From contig NZ_JAIVAE010000013.1 of assembly GCF_020171785.1 (NCBI RefSeq), positions 1 to 64,000 of the forward strand: a stretch of DNA of 64,000 nt. Direction: 5' to 3'. The notes below the pieces were generated by a model. It worked only from the letters and a program-made list of their open reading frames with translations. It had not been told where the DNA came from and searched no databases. The stretch is from Guptibacillus hwajinpoensis (GTDB lineage: Bacteria > Bacillota > Bacilli > Bacillales > Guptibacillaceae). This document shows, in pieces, positions 1 through 8,202 of the stretch. Numbering within the stretch: the stretch's first letter is position 1; each line of letters begins with the position of its first letter. Position numbers and translations under genes: made by a program.

Positions 1-67
1 ATCCAAGATTGCCATCTAAATACTCGGTTACAAGTTTTATTTTAAATTCCTCACTATATTTAGCCAC
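1..67 (-). CDS. IS3/IS150-family transposase OrfA, N-terminal fragment cut by window edge
   Basis: Reading leftwards from a GTG at 67, the frame stays open to the window edge and begins VAKYSEEFKIKLVTEYLDG. This is the typical start of the helix-turn-helix OrfA protein of IS150-group IS3 elements, which binds the element ends. Only about 22 residues are visible, so the rest of the element lies left of the window. No good Shine-Dalgarno site is seen; the start sits directly beside a perfect 15-bp inverted repeat (74-112) that contains the CCCCCAAAAGTTAG sequence common at IS150-like termini. Family assignment is by recognition of the N-terminal pattern. Whether the element is intact cannot be told. 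Confidence 0.6.
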   Translation of the reverse strand, partial: MAKYSEEFKIKLVTEYLDGNLG

Positions 68-73
68 AAAAAC

Positions 74-112
74 ACCCCCAAAAGTTAGTTTTCTACTCTA
101 ACTTTTGGGGGT
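74..112. repeat. Perfect inverted repeat at putative IS150-like end
   Basis: ACCCCCAAAAGTTAG (74-88) and CTAACTTTTGGGGGT (98-112) are exact inverted copies around a 9-nt loop, just outside the transposase start. One arm resembles the terminal repeat of IS150-group elements. The hairpin could also act as a block to outside transcription entering the transposase gene. The outer boundary of the element is probably within 112-125 but no clear target duplication is visible. Confidence 0.55.
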
Positions 113-163
113 CGATACCTGCCTCTATGGCAACTGCTCTTTTTCATACCTAATTAATTTTAC

Positions 164-1588
164 TTAAGACGGGAATCCTAGTACTGCTTTTGTTTCGAGG
201 TACTCCTCAATTCCGAAGTCTCCCCACTCGCGGCCGATACCAGATTGCTTGTAGCCACCGAACGGTGCTGAGAAGTCCATATCAGCATTATTCACTTTAA
301 TGCGACCGGCACGGATGCTTGTTGCGACTTTGCGAAGTGTTTCTTTATCTTCACCAAAGACATATCCAGCAAGACCGTATACGACGTCGTTCGCAATTTC
401 AATCGCTTCATCAATTGTTTCATATGTGATGATTGACATCACAGGACCAAAGATCTCTTCTTGTGCAATCACCATGTCATTTTTCACATCTGTAAAGATC
501 GTTGGTTTTGTATAGTAGCCTTTCTCAAGACCTTCTGGCTTACCAGTTCCACCTGCAATCAAGTTGGCACCTTCATCGATTCCTTTTTGAATGTAAGACT
601 GCACGGTATTCCACTGCTTTTCAGAAACGAGTGGTCCCACATAGTTGTTTCCGTTCGGGTCACCTACAGGAAATTCAGGAAGAACATTTTTCACGGCTTC
701 TTCAAATTCTTCTTTTCGAGAAGCAGGAATAATCATTCGAGTCCCAGCCGAGCAAACCTGACCGGAGTTTGTTGCAATATGACTCACCGCAGCTTTAGCC
801 GCTTCCGTAATATCCGCATCTTCTAGCATGACAAATGGAGATTTACCTCCAAGTTCAAGTGCAACTGTCTTGATTGTTTCTGCCGCGTTTTTCATCACTT
901 TCTCCCCAACGCCTGCAGAACCAGTGAATGATACAAAGTCGATGTCAGGATGTGAGCTAATACCGTCACCAATCACTTCGCCTGTTCCGTTCACGAGGTT
1001 AAATACGCCTTTTGGTACGCCCACTTTATCAAAGATTTCGGTTAAAATAATGGCAGCAAATGGTGTGATTTCAGCTGGTTTTAAGACAACTGGACTTCCT
1101 GCTGCAAATGCACTCGCAATTTTAGTAGACGATTGGTTTGTTGGGAAGTTCCACGGTGTAATTAAACCACTCACGCCAATGGATTCTTTAAAGATTGTAT
1201 GATCACCACGATCTTCTGAGAAAGAATACTCTTTCAATGCTTTTGCTGCTTCAGAGAAGTGTTGATAGCCCATGTTGTAATGAACTTTTTCTGAAATAGA
1301 GCGTGGAGAACCGAGTTCTTGTGTAATGACGTCAATAATTTCTTCTTTACGGTTCGCATATTCTTCCGCGATATCTTCAAGCATTTTCACACGTTCTTCT
1401 CGGCTTGTTTGAGAGAAAGAAGGGAATGCCGCACGTGCTGCTTTCACTGCTTTATCCAAATCTTCTTTCGTTCCTAAACTAATTTTGCCGATAACTTCCT
1501 CTGTCGCTGGATTGATTACTTCATGTGTTTCTGAACCTGTTGATTCAACCCATTCGCCATTAATGTAATGTTTTAATTGGTTACGCAT
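164..1588 (-). CDS. NAD(P)-dependent aldehyde dehydrogenase
   Basis: A 474-aa protein of normal length for the soluble ALDH superfamily, which oxidises aldehydes to carboxylic acids with NAD(P)+. Visible active-site elements are PWNFP with Asn147, Lys170 in VLKP, the general base Glu245 in LELGGKSP, and the nucleophile Cys279 in GQVCSAGTR. The closest family I recognise is the uncharacterised Staphylococcus/Bacillus AldA-like group (start INGEWVES, end [13 protein letters not shown]). The ATG at 1588 follows an AAAGGAG ribosome site. It is transcribed alone, divergently from the SDR gene at 1789, so the two oxidoreductases share a 200-bp promoter region. Substrate is unknown. Confidence 0.9.
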   Translation of the reverse strand: MRNQLKHYINGEWVESTGSETHEVINPATEEVIGKISLGTKEDLDKAVKAARAAFPSFSQTSREERVKMLEDIAEEYANRKEEIIDVITQELGSPRSISEKVHYNMGYQHFSEAAKALKEYSFSEDRGDHTIFKESIGVSGLITPWNFPTNQSSTKIASAFAAGSPVVLKPAEITPFAAIILTEIFDKVGVPKGVFNLVNGTGEVIGDGISSHPDIDFVSFTGSAGVGEKVMKNAAETIKTVALELGGKSPFVMLEDADITEAAKAAVSHIATNSGQVCSAGTRMIIPASRKEEFEEAVKNVLPEFPVGDPNGNNYVGPLVSEKQWNTVQSYIQKGIDEGANLIAGGTGKPEGLEKGYYTKPTIFTDVKNDMVIAQEEIFGPVMSIITYETIDEAIEIANDVVYGLAGYVFGEDKETLRKVATSIRAGRIKVNNADMDFSAPFGGYKQSGIGREWGDFGIEEYLETKAVLGFPS

Positions 1589-1788
1589 GATGTAAAAACT
1601 CCTTTTTATGTTGATCGATTTAAATTGATTTAGCTTTTCTTTGCTTCCACAGTAACTGTAACCGTTAAGGACTATAGTTAAACATGCGGATGCTTTTATG
1701 AAACTTAGAAAGCGGTTGCTAATCTTTGAATCTCTGCTCTGCTAGCTATAGACTAGAAAGTAGTAAATTGGAGAAAGGATGATACAAA

Positions 1789-2511
1789 ATGGGACAAACA
1801 ATTAAAGGAAAAATTGCGTATATTACAGGCGCAAGTAGCGGTATCGGACGCGCGACAGCTCTTCAGCTTGCAAGTGAAGGGGTTCATGTTGGCTTGATTG
1901 CTAGAACCGAGAGCAAGCTAAACGAAGTCGCTAAGGAAGCAGAATCTTATGGAGTTAAAGCGATCGTTGCCCCTGCTAACATTGCAGAGATTGAGGAAGT
2001 CAATAAATCCATCGATCACTTGAAAAACGAACTCGGCTCGGCAGATATTCTGATCAATAATGCTGGCATGGGACGTTACGGATCGTTCTTAGAGATTGAA
2101 CCCGATGACTGGAAGGAAACATTCGAAGTAAATGTTTATGGAACGTATCATGTAACACGGGCTGTTCTTCCACAAATGATTGAAAAAGATAGCGGTGATA
2201 TTATCACAATCTCGTCAAGTAGTGGTTTAAAAGGGACTGCTGGATCTACGTCATATAGCGCTTCTAAATTCGCCATTCAAGGGATGACCGAAGCGCTTAT
2301 GCAGGAAGTTCGTCGAAATAACATTCGCGTCTTTACTCTTAATCCAAGCCTTGTTGCGACTGAGCTCGTCTTTGGTGACAAGCTTGACGAGCAAGATAAA
2401 GAAAAGTATATGCAGCCTGAGGATCTTGCCGAATATATGGTGGGTCAATTGAAGTTGCACCCCCGGATTTTCATAAAGCAGTCATTGCAGTGGGCGACGA
2501 ATCCGTTTTAA
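1789..2511 (+). CDS. Short-chain dehydrogenase/reductase (SDR)
   Basis: A 240-aa classical SDR. The Rossmann glycine motif TGASSGIG is at residues 13-20, NNAG at 90-93, the catalytic serine cluster at 142-145, and YSASK with catalytic Tyr156 and Lys160. These are the hallmarks of FabG-like NAD(P)(H)-dependent reductases acting on alcohols or ketones in the cytoplasm. The ATG is preceded by GAGAAAGGATG. The gene stands alone and ends in a strong bidirectional terminator shared with mmuM. Its specific substrate cannot be assigned; FabG itself is unlikely because no fatty-acid genes are nearby. Confidence 0.88.
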   Translation: MGQTIKGKIAYITGASSGIGRATALQLASEGVHVGLIARTESKLNEVAKEAESYGVKAIVAPANIAEIEEVNKSIDHLKNELGSADILINNAGMGRYGSFLEIEPDDWKETFEVNVYGTYHVTRAVLPQMIEKDSGDIITISSSSGLKGTAGSTSYSASKFAIQGMTEALMQEVRRNNIRVFTLNPSLVATELVFGDKLDEQDKEKYMQPEDLAEYMVGQLKLHPRIFIKQSLQWATNPF

Positions 2512-2527
2512 CCTAAATTCACTAAAT

Positions 2528-2566
2528 AAAAGGAGGTAACGGCTGTCCCGTTACCTCCTTTATTTT
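2528..2566. terminator. Bidirectional terminator between SDR gene and mmuM
   Basis: AAAGGAGGTAACGG and CCGTTACCTCCTTT form a 14-bp stem with a short loop and A/T tracts on both sides, placed between two convergent genes. Confidence 0.85.
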
Positions 2567-2571
2567 ACTTT

Positions 2572-3516
2572 CTACTTTCGCCATTTTTCATAAAGTCGCT
2601 TGATTTGTTCAGGACTTGTCCGACAGCATCCACCAATTAGTCGTGCACCTGCTTGAAACCATTCATTTGATTCATCGACAATTCCATCACACGACTCACC
2701 CTCCCGCCATGTTTTGGTCTTAGCGTCATAAAATTCTCCTGAATTAGGATACACGATAATCGGTTTATCGGTTTGAGAAACTAATTGATGAATCGCTTTT
2801 GTCACAAGCGAAGGTGACGCACAGTTAATGCCGATTGCCGCAATCTGGTCATTTTCCTTAAAGTATTGAGAAGATGCTTTTAAAGACGTTCCATCGCTCA
2901 TTTTCTCTTCATTTTGAAGAGTGAAAGAAAGCCAGGCATAAGTGAATGGAAACTCTTGTAATAGGGAACCTAAAACTTTCGCTTCTTGAAAAGACGGAAT
3001 GGTTTCAAACGCCAAAACATCTGCACCTGCCTCAATCAATGCTTCTATTCTTGGACGATGAAACGCGGTAAGTACCTGATCGCTAACATTGTAATCGCCC
3101 CGATACTCGGAGCCATCAGCTAAATAGGCTCCATAAGGTCCAACGGAGGCTGCGATAAAAGGTTTTGGGCGATTCAACTTCCCCTCTTGCTCCCAGAAAT
3201 CATCCCGTGCCTGGCGTGCAAGAAAAACCGTTTTCTTTATTAGCTCCACTGCCTCTCCTTCACTTAAACCACGAGATGTTAATCCTTCCATTGTAGCTTG
3301 ATAACTTGATGTAATTGCACAGTCTGCACCTGCACGGAAATAATCTAGGTGAACCTGATAGATGAGCTCTGGATTTTCAAGCAAAACGCGCGCAGACCAA
3401 AGTGGGTCATTTAAGTTACAACCATATTTCTCAAGCTCTGTCGCAAGCGCCCCATCTAATAGGACTAAATTGAATTCTTCTAAAATAGACTTAATAGGAT
3501 TCTGTTTCTGCCACAT
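2572..3516 (-). CDS. mmuM: Homocysteine S-methyltransferase (S-methylmethionine dependent)
   Basis: A 314-aa member of the MmuM/YbgG family, which moves a methyl group from S-methylmethionine (or SAM) to homocysteine, giving methionine. The zinc ligands are visible: Cys232 in GINCASP and the adjacent Cys297-Cys298 in GGCCRT. The N-terminal [11 protein letters not shown] is typical of the family. The ATG at 3516 has a GAGGAG site and lies inside the 3' end of the permease gene (26-bp overlap), so the two genes are translationally linked. Together with the permease and the upstream SAM riboswitch this is a methionine-salvage operon. Confidence 0.92.
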   Translation of the reverse strand: MWQKQNPIKSILEEFNLVLLDGALATELEKYGCNLNDPLWSARVLLENPELIYQVHLDYFRAGADCAITSSYQATMEGLTSRGLSEGEAVELIKKTVFLARQARDDFWEQEGKLNRPKPFIAASVGPYGAYLADGSEYRGDYNVSDQVLTAFHRPRIEALIEAGADVLAFETIPSFQEAKVLGSLLQEFPFTYAWLSFTLQNEEKMSDGTSLKASSQYFKENDQIAAIGINCASPSLVTKAIHQLVSQTDKPIIVYPNSGEFYDAKTKTWREGESCDGIVDESNEWFQAGARLIGGCCRTSPEQIKRLYEKWRK

Positions 3517-4894
3517 TACTGACTCCTCTTTTCTTTATTCGTTTTGATAAATAATAATTTCCATAGCACAGTGCAATGAACGGAATCCCGCAGTACAACG
3601 CGATTCGCTGAGTCGGATCAAAAGCAATCCCAATCAAAGAAGCGAAGCAGAGGACGAAAGCTAGAATCGGAACGATTGGATAGAATGGCGTTCGATAGCC
3701 GAGGTCTTTAATTGATTTGCCGCCTTTTACATATTTCTTTCTAAAGAGAAATTGTGACGCACTAATACTCATCCAGACAATGACAACAGCAAGCCCAGAA
3801 ATAGAGACAAGCACCACATAAACGGTATCCGGCGCAATGATGCTTGAAAGTAGTGCTAGAGCTCCACCTAACATGCTTAAAATCACAGCATTAAGAGGGA
3901 CACCATTTTTGTTAAGCCTAGCAAAAATAGGAGAAATCATTTGCTTGTGTGAAAGTGACCAGAGCATTCTCGACGAAGCATATAACCCTGAATTTGCAGC
4001 GGATAGAATGGCGGTAAGAATAACAAAATTCATGATATCTGCCGCATAAGGAACCCCGATCCTTTCGAGTACCGCTACAAATGGGCTTTCTAGAACGCCA
4101 GCTTCTGAGGCTGGTAGGAGAGCTGATAATATAAAAATGGATCCGACAAAAAATAGAATGAGCCGAATTAACGTGGTTCGAATCGCTTTTGGTATGGTTT
4201 GCGCAGGGTTTTCTGTTTCTCCAGCTGCAATTCCAATAAGTTCAGTTCCAGAGAAAGCAAAATTCACTGCCAGCATCGTCATTAGAATGGCAAACGCTCC
4301 ATTCGGAAAGATGCCTTCATCTGTAAAGTTAGCGAATAAGGATTCATTCGCTCCAGAATCCATTGGAATAAATCCTACGATCGCTGTTGCACCTAAGATA
4401 ATGAACAATACGATCGCCAGAACTTTTACAAGAGCAAACCAGAATTCGCTCTCAGCAAAAAATTTCACTGTTAGCGCATTTAAAATAAAAATCATAGCAG
4501 CAAACAATCCACTCCAGATCCACACGCTAACGAATGGAAACCATCTCTGCATGAGCATACCCGCAGCTGTAAACTCAGAACCAAGCGCTACAGTCCAAGT
4601 TAGCCAGTATAACCAGGCAACGGTATAACCCGTTCCTCCTCCAATATATTTAGCCGCATAGCTATGAAAAGCACCTGTTTCAGGCATATGAACCGCTAGC
4701 TCTCCCAAACACAGCATCACCAGATAAACAACAAGTGCACCTACCAGATAAGAAAGGATCGTCCCAATAGGGCCAGCTTGTTGGATCGTGTATCCAGAAC
4801 TTAAAAACAACCCCGTACCGATGACTCCTCCAAGAGAGAGCATCACCACATGTCTTGACTTCATTTCCCTTTGAAAACTCTGTTTGCTTTCCAT
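3491..4894 (-). CDS. mmuP: Amino-acid permease, probable S-methylmethionine permease
   Basis: A 467-aa APC-superfamily permease with about 12 hydrophobic segments; the N-terminal [19 protein letters not shown] is the conserved first helix of the YbgF/MmuP/AAP family. I chose the ATG at 4894 because it follows AAGGAG at the right distance; an upstream in-frame ATG at 4984 would start inside the riboswitch. Substrate assignment as S-methylmethionine follows from coupling to mmuM and from SAM-riboswitch control. Other amino acids cannot be excluded. Confidence 0.87.
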   Translation of the reverse strand: MESKQSFQREMKSRHVVMLSLGGVIGTGLFLSSGYTIQQAGPIGTILSYLVGALVVYLVMLCLGELAVHMPETGAFHSYAAKYIGGGTGYTVAWLYWLTWTVALGSEFTAAGMLMQRWFPFVSVWIWSGLFAAMIFILNALTVKFFAESEFWFALVKVLAIVLFIILGATAIVGFIPMDSGANESLFANFTDEGIFPNGAFAILMTMLAVNFAFSGTELIGIAAGETENPAQTIPKAIRTTLIRLILFFVGSIFILSALLPASEAGVLESPFVAVLERIGVPYAADIMNFVILTAILSAANSGLYASSRMLWSLSHKQMISPIFARLNKNGVPLNAVILSMLGGALALLSSIIAPDTVYVVLVSISGLAVVIVWMSISASQFLFRKKYVKGGKSIKDLGYRTPFYPIVPILAFVLCFASLIGIAFDPTQRIALYCGIPFIALCYGNYYLSKRIKKRGVSNVAETESY

Positions 4895-4921
4895 GTTACT
4901 TCTCCTTACTTTTCCATCCAG

Positions 4922-4954
4922 AAAAACAAAAAAACGCACTCGAAATGAGTGCGT
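4922..4954 (-). terminator. Intrinsic terminator of the SAM riboswitch
   Basis: CGCACTC (4935-4941) pairs with GAGTGCG (4947-4953), followed on the minus strand by an almost unbroken run of T. It sits between the aptamer and mmuP, the standard transcription-off switch of S-box leaders. Confidence 0.85.
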
Positions 4955-4975
4955 AACTGACAAAATAAAACCGAA

Positions 4976-5079
4976 GGCTCTCATCTATCAGGTTTATCAC
5001 CCGCTGGAGTTAGCACAGTATCCCATGGACCTGTTGCTGAGGTTTCGTAGGGCCAGTCCCTCCACCTCTCTGGATAAGA
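4976..5079 (-). promoter_or_regulatory. SAM riboswitch (S-box) controlling mmuP-mmuM
   Basis: On the minus strand the S-box core is clear: CTTATCCAGAGAGGTGGAGG, then GACTGGCCCTACGAAACC, TCAGCAACAGG and GTGCTAACTCC in order. High SAM stabilises the aptamer and lets the downstream terminator (4922-4954) form; low SAM favours read-through. This explains control of the S-methylmethionine salvage operon by methionine status. The aptamer is the class I S-box of Firmicutes. Confidence 0.95.
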
Positions 5080-5142
5080 AAATATATTTTATCAAAAATA
5101 CCAAGTTAGACAGGATTTGTCAAGATGCGACGATAAAACCAT

Positions 5143-5292
5143 CTACCAAATGTCTCTTTTCCATTGACGACTTCCCTGCATCTGTCTTTGAACAATTGTT
5201 TTCATCCCATCCCGTTTCTTTACTTTTGAAAATCGCGTCATCGCTTCCCTCATATCTTTCTCAGCCTGCTGTAAAATGTACTCATTTTCCAT
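5143..5292 (-). CDS. Small hypothetical protein, 49 aa
   Basis: An ATG at 5292 follows a very strong AGGAGGAGGG site and opens a 49-codon frame ending in TAG. The product starts MENEYILQQAEKDMREAM and ends QWKRDIW. It is basic and probably mostly helical, with no membrane segment. It lies between the terminator of the SGNH hydrolase gene and the SAM riboswitch, on the same strand. I do not recognise a family. The ribosome site is the main support; a promoter is not obvious, so it could be made by read-through past the terminator. Confidence 0.5.
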   Translation of the reverse strand: MENEYILQQAEKDMREAMTRFSKVKKRDGMKTIVQRQMQGSRQWKRDIW

Positions 5293-5309
5293 TCCCTTTC
5301 CCTCCTCCT

Positions 5310-5346
5310 AAAAAAAGATGGCTCCCCCTAAGAAAGTGGAAGCCAT
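5310..5346 (-). terminator. Terminator after SGNH hydrolase gene
   Basis: On the minus strand GGCTTCC and GGGAGCC form a 7-bp stem (one G-U pair) followed by seven T, between the hydrolase stop and the small ORF at 5292. Confidence 0.65.
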
Positions 5347-5421
5347 ACCATGATGTGAGAACATGCATTCGGTTGTTAACCTAAGTTTAGCGAACATTCG
5401 TTCTTTTAGCAAGGATTACTT

Positions 5422-6654
5422 TTATTTAAATATCGAAAAATCTACTGTATCTGCCATTTTCTTATATCCTTTATCATTGGGATGCAAATGATCTCCAGAG
5501 TCAAACTTTGAAAGGAACTTATCTGGGTTATCTGGATCTCGCAATGCTTTATCGAAGTCAATGACCCCATCAAACTCACCGCTTGTTCGAATCCACTCAT
5601 TTACTTCCTGACGCGTCTTTTCTCCCTCTTTCGTAAACATACTGGAATCTTTAAATGGGGTTAATGTACCTCCATAAATCGGAATCCCCTGTTCATGAGT
5701 GGCTGTAATGATTTTTTTCATTCGATCAATAATTTTCTGTGAGTCGTATTCAGGATAGTGTCTTAAATCGTTAATGCCTTCATGCAATATCACACCTTTT
5801 ATCCCTTCTTGACTTAGAACATCTCGTTCTAATCTCGCAAAGGCATTCTGTCCTTTTCCTTCTTCACTATTAATCAGGTGATTAGCAGAAATCCCTGCAT
5901 TTAAAACCGACATTCTTACCTCAGTGTTTTCCGAATTCATACGATTCGCTAAATAATCAGACCAACGGCGATTTGCATTTAACGTGGAATAGTTGCCATT
6001 TGCAATGGAGCTTCCCATTACCACAACAGAACCTTCTACTGATTCATCAGGCACAACCTCTAAACGGTCTAGCCAGAACCACGCTTCTTCTTTTGAGGTA
6101 AATGCAGCGTCCTTTTCATCTCCGGTATGGTTCCCCTTTTCAGACATATAGACGGTTTGATTTGAACGCTGGTGCCACGTTGTTGGGCCTGTTTCACGAT
6201 CTACATACAAACTAACCGTTATATTTTGATCGGCGTTTACCGGAAAATCAATTGGATCACTATATTGTGTTTCTCCTTGAGGAATCGTTACGGCTTCTTT
6301 ATCATTAAAGGTAATCAGCTTGTCCGTCTCCTTATCAATACTTGCACCTTCCTTGGATATCGCAACTCTCACTTCTTTCATAGATAAAGGGAGGGAACCA
6401 AATTCATTGGATAATCGAATCCGCATCTTCTCCCCTTCCATATGCGGTCGAAGAATTAATCGGATTGTTTGATCCTTAAATCCCTCATGAGAATTTCCAT
6501 CTTTAGCAGGCGCCTGCATGCTTGCCGTCCATGAACCTACCCATTCACTCTTCTCGGATGCATTCTTTGTTGTAGATGGCCACCCTTTTGCACTAACTAA
6601 GCTTATTAATCCAATCATTAGAACAATAACAATTCCAGTTAAAATACGTGTCAT
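5422..6654 (-). CDS. Secreted or membrane-anchored SGNH/GDSL-family hydrolase
   Basis: A 410-aa protein with an N-terminal hydrophobic segment (ILTGIVIVLMIGLISLVSA) that serves as signal peptide or anchor. The N-terminal half is a beta-rich accessory region. The SGNH domain covers the second half: block I is VVMGSSIANG, with Ser in place of the usual Asp of GDS; block III is GINDLRH; the catalytic Asp/His pair is in DHLHPNDKGY. Enzymes of this family cleave esters of lipids or of carbohydrates. It is monocistronic with its own terminator. The true substrate is unknown. Confidence 0.82.
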   Translation of the reverse strand: MTRILTGIVIVLMIGLISLVSAKGWPSTTKNASEKSEWVGSWTASMQAPAKDGNSHEGFKDQTIRLILRPHMEGEKMRIRLSNEFGSLPLSMKEVRVAISKEGASIDKETDKLITFNDKEAVTIPQGETQYSDPIDFPVNADQNITVSLYVDRETGPTTWHQRSNQTVYMSEKGNHTGDEKDAAFTSKEEAWFWLDRLEVVPDESVEGSVVVMGSSIANGNYSTLNANRRWSDYLANRMNSENTEVRMSVLNAGISANHLINSEEGKGQNAFARLERDVLSQEGIKGVILHEGINDLRHYPEYDSQKIIDRMKKIITATHEQGIPIYGGTLTPFKDSSMFTKEGEKTRQEVNEWIRTSGEFDGVIDFDKALRDPDNPDKFLSKFDSGDHLHPNDKGYKKMADTVDFSIFK

Positions 6655-6818
6655 GTAAATCCCTCTCGTTTGCTAATTCTTTTTTTCATAAAAGTCTTCG
6701 CGTTTAACCGATTAACTTAGGTCGTTTTAATATTTCTGTTTCTTAATTGTTAACAGAATGCCCTTATCCTATTTGATTAATGCCGTTTCAAGTTGAATGT
6801 TAAGGATTTGCAATCCGT

Positions 6819-6847
6819 TTGACATATCGATGATCCTCGATTAGTAT
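6819..6847 (+). promoter_or_regulatory. Sigma-A promoter with embedded inverted repeat, giving a near-leaderless mRNA
   Basis: A perfect -35 TTGACA (6819-6824) is followed after exactly 17 nt by TAGTAT (6842-6847). The ATG of the ArsR-type gene begins 7 nt after the -10 box, which is where transcription should start. The spacer carries ATCGA (6826-6830) and TCGAT (6837-6841), an inverted repeat suitable for autorepression. Confidence 0.75.
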
Positions 6848-6853
6848 AAACTC

Positions 6854-7171
6854 ATGGAAAATTACGTTGATATTTTTAAAGTGCTGGCAAATGAAACACG
6901 TATTGATATGTTAATGTGGCTCAAGAATCCAATGGAGCATTTCGAGAAACCAACCGCACACCTTTCTAAAAACATCAGTGAAAAAGGTGGCGTGTGCGTA
7001 GGCGACATTCAAGAAAAAGCGAACATGTCGCAATCGACCGTTTCACATTATTTATCCATGATGCAAAAAGCCGGGCTCCTAGAGTCTGAGCGACATGGGA
7101 AGTGGACCTATTACCGTAGAAATGAATCCACAATTCAACAAGTCGCTGCTTTTATTGAAAAAGAGCTCTAA
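6854..7171 (+). CDS. ArsR/SmtB-type winged-helix repressor
   Basis: A 105-aa winged-helix protein. The N-terminal FKVLANETRIDMLMWL and the recognition-helix region NMSQSTVSHYLSMMQKAGLL are typical of ArsR repressors; the wing ends GKWTYYRRN. There is no obvious pair of metal-binding cysteines (only one Cys, near residue 48), so it may sense something other than a metal. No Shine-Dalgarno precedes the ATG, and an in-frame TAG just upstream excludes an earlier start; the promoter position suggests leaderless translation. It probably controls itself and the two membrane-protein genes that follow. Confidence 0.87.
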   Translation: MENYVDIFKVLANETRIDMLMWLKNPMEHFEKPTAHLSKNISEKGGVCVGDIQEKANMSQSTVSHYLSMMQKAGLLESERHGKWTYYRRNESTIQQVAAFIEKEL

Positions 7172-7236
7172 GCTCTCTTCTTTTAGCAAACATATCGACA
7201 TTACTCGAAATATAAATATGTTAGGAGTTGGTTAGC

Positions 7237-7665
7237 TTGAAAATTGGTATTTATCTTCTCGCCTTACTAGCCGGTGCTGCCTTAAGCATAGAAGGAGCAA
7301 TCTATGGGGAGTTAGGCAAGTCAATCGGAAAATTAGAGAGCAGCTTTTATAATTTTGCTGTAGGTACAATCATTATTGGGATTATTGTGCTATTTCTTGG
7401 AAAAGGGTCTCTTTCTTATACGTTTAAAGCACCGAAGTGGCAGCTATCCGGAGGTTTTCTAGGCGTCATTTATTTAACCATTCTTGTCATTGGTATTCCT
7501 ATTGTAGGTGTAGGCCTCGCGATGATCAGTGTTATTGTAGGTCAGATGGCTATGAGCATGATTATTGAACATAAGGGCTGGTTAGGAAGTAAAGCAACAA
7601 AGGTAAAAAAAGAAAAAATGATAGCCGTTTTATTAATGGCCATTGCACTTATCTTAATCTTTTAA
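7237..7665 (+). CDS. DMT-type small membrane protein, YdcZ/DUF606 family (first of a pair)
   Basis: A 142-aa hydrophobic protein with four to five transmembrane segments (IGIYLLALLAGAALSIEGAI at the start). I chose TTG at 7237, which lies 9 nt after TAGGAG; an in-frame TTG at 7228 is too close to that site. Family members are half-size drug/metabolite-type transporters, often encoded in pairs. The next gene is a paralogue starting 15 nt after its stop, so the two probably form a heteromer. Substrate unknown. Confidence 0.8.
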   Translation: MKIGIYLLALLAGAALSIEGAIYGELGKSIGKLESSFYNFAVGTIIIGIIVLFLGKGSLSYTFKAPKWQLSGGFLGVIYLTILVIGIPIVGVGLAMISVIVGQMAMSMIIEHKGWLGSKATKVKKEKMIAVLLMAIALILIF

Positions 7666-7680
7666 GGAGTTGATTAATCG

Positions 7681-8157
7681 ATGTCGGTTCTTATTCTACT
7701 TGCCTCTGTCTTTGGCGGCATTTTTCTAAGCGCTCAATCTTCCATCAATGGGGCTTTTAGTAAAAAAGCAGGAACATTTGAGAGTACATTTATCACTTTT
7801 ATCACTGGGGCTATGATTTTATTTATCGTCATTCTTTTCTTTGGGAATGGAGATTTGCTTAAAGTTTTCGAAGCGCCGAAATGGCAGCTTAGTGCAGTTT
7901 GGTTTGGAGTAGGTTATCTTTTTCTTACGATTCTTGCTGTTCCAAAGATTGGTGTCATTGCAGCCAATATCTCAACCGTCATCGGTCAGCTATCTATGGG
8001 GATGCTAATTGATCACTTCGGTTGGTTCGGCGGCTTGCAAATTTCTTTTGATTTAAAACGATTGATTGCTATCCTACTCATGCTAGTCGCTTTGCGTTTC
8101 ATATATGTTGGAAATATGAAGGCTGAAAGAGAAGCTTCGACTGAAGTTCATGAGTGA
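7681..8157 (+). CDS. DMT-type small membrane protein, YdcZ/DUF606 family (second of a pair)
   Basis: A 158-aa paralogue of the preceding protein, sharing the pattern APKWQLS followed by helices and a GQ(M/L)(A/S)MGM-like region. It has four to five membrane segments and a charged C-terminal tail (MKAEREASTEVHE). The AAGGAG site overlaps the previous stop codon. The operon ArsR regulator-YdcZ-YdcZ closes with a strong terminator. A regulated two-component small-molecule exporter is the most economical reading. Confidence 0.8.
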   Translation: MSVLILLASVFGGIFLSAQSSINGAFSKKAGTFESTFITFITGAMILFIVILFFGNGDLLKVFEAPKWQLSAVWFGVGYLFLTILAVPKIGVIAANISTVIGQLSMGMLIDHFGWFGGLQISFDLKRLIAILLMLVALRFIYVGNMKAEREASTEVHE

Positions 8158-8160
8158 ATC

Positions 8161-8202
8161 AAAAAATCCCTTCTCTCACTGTCCGAGAGAAGGGATTTTT
8201 TA
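8161..8202. terminator. Bidirectional terminator
   Basis: AAAAATCCCTTCTCTC and GAGAGAAGGGATTTTT form a 16-bp perfect stem between the convergent YdcZ-type and Eis-like genes. Confidence 0.9.

Noticed and set aside
4884-5384. Open frame of 166 codons on the plus strand
   Set aside because: It runs antisense to the SAM riboswitch, the 49-aa ORF and mmuP start, and has no ribosome site or protein-like pattern.
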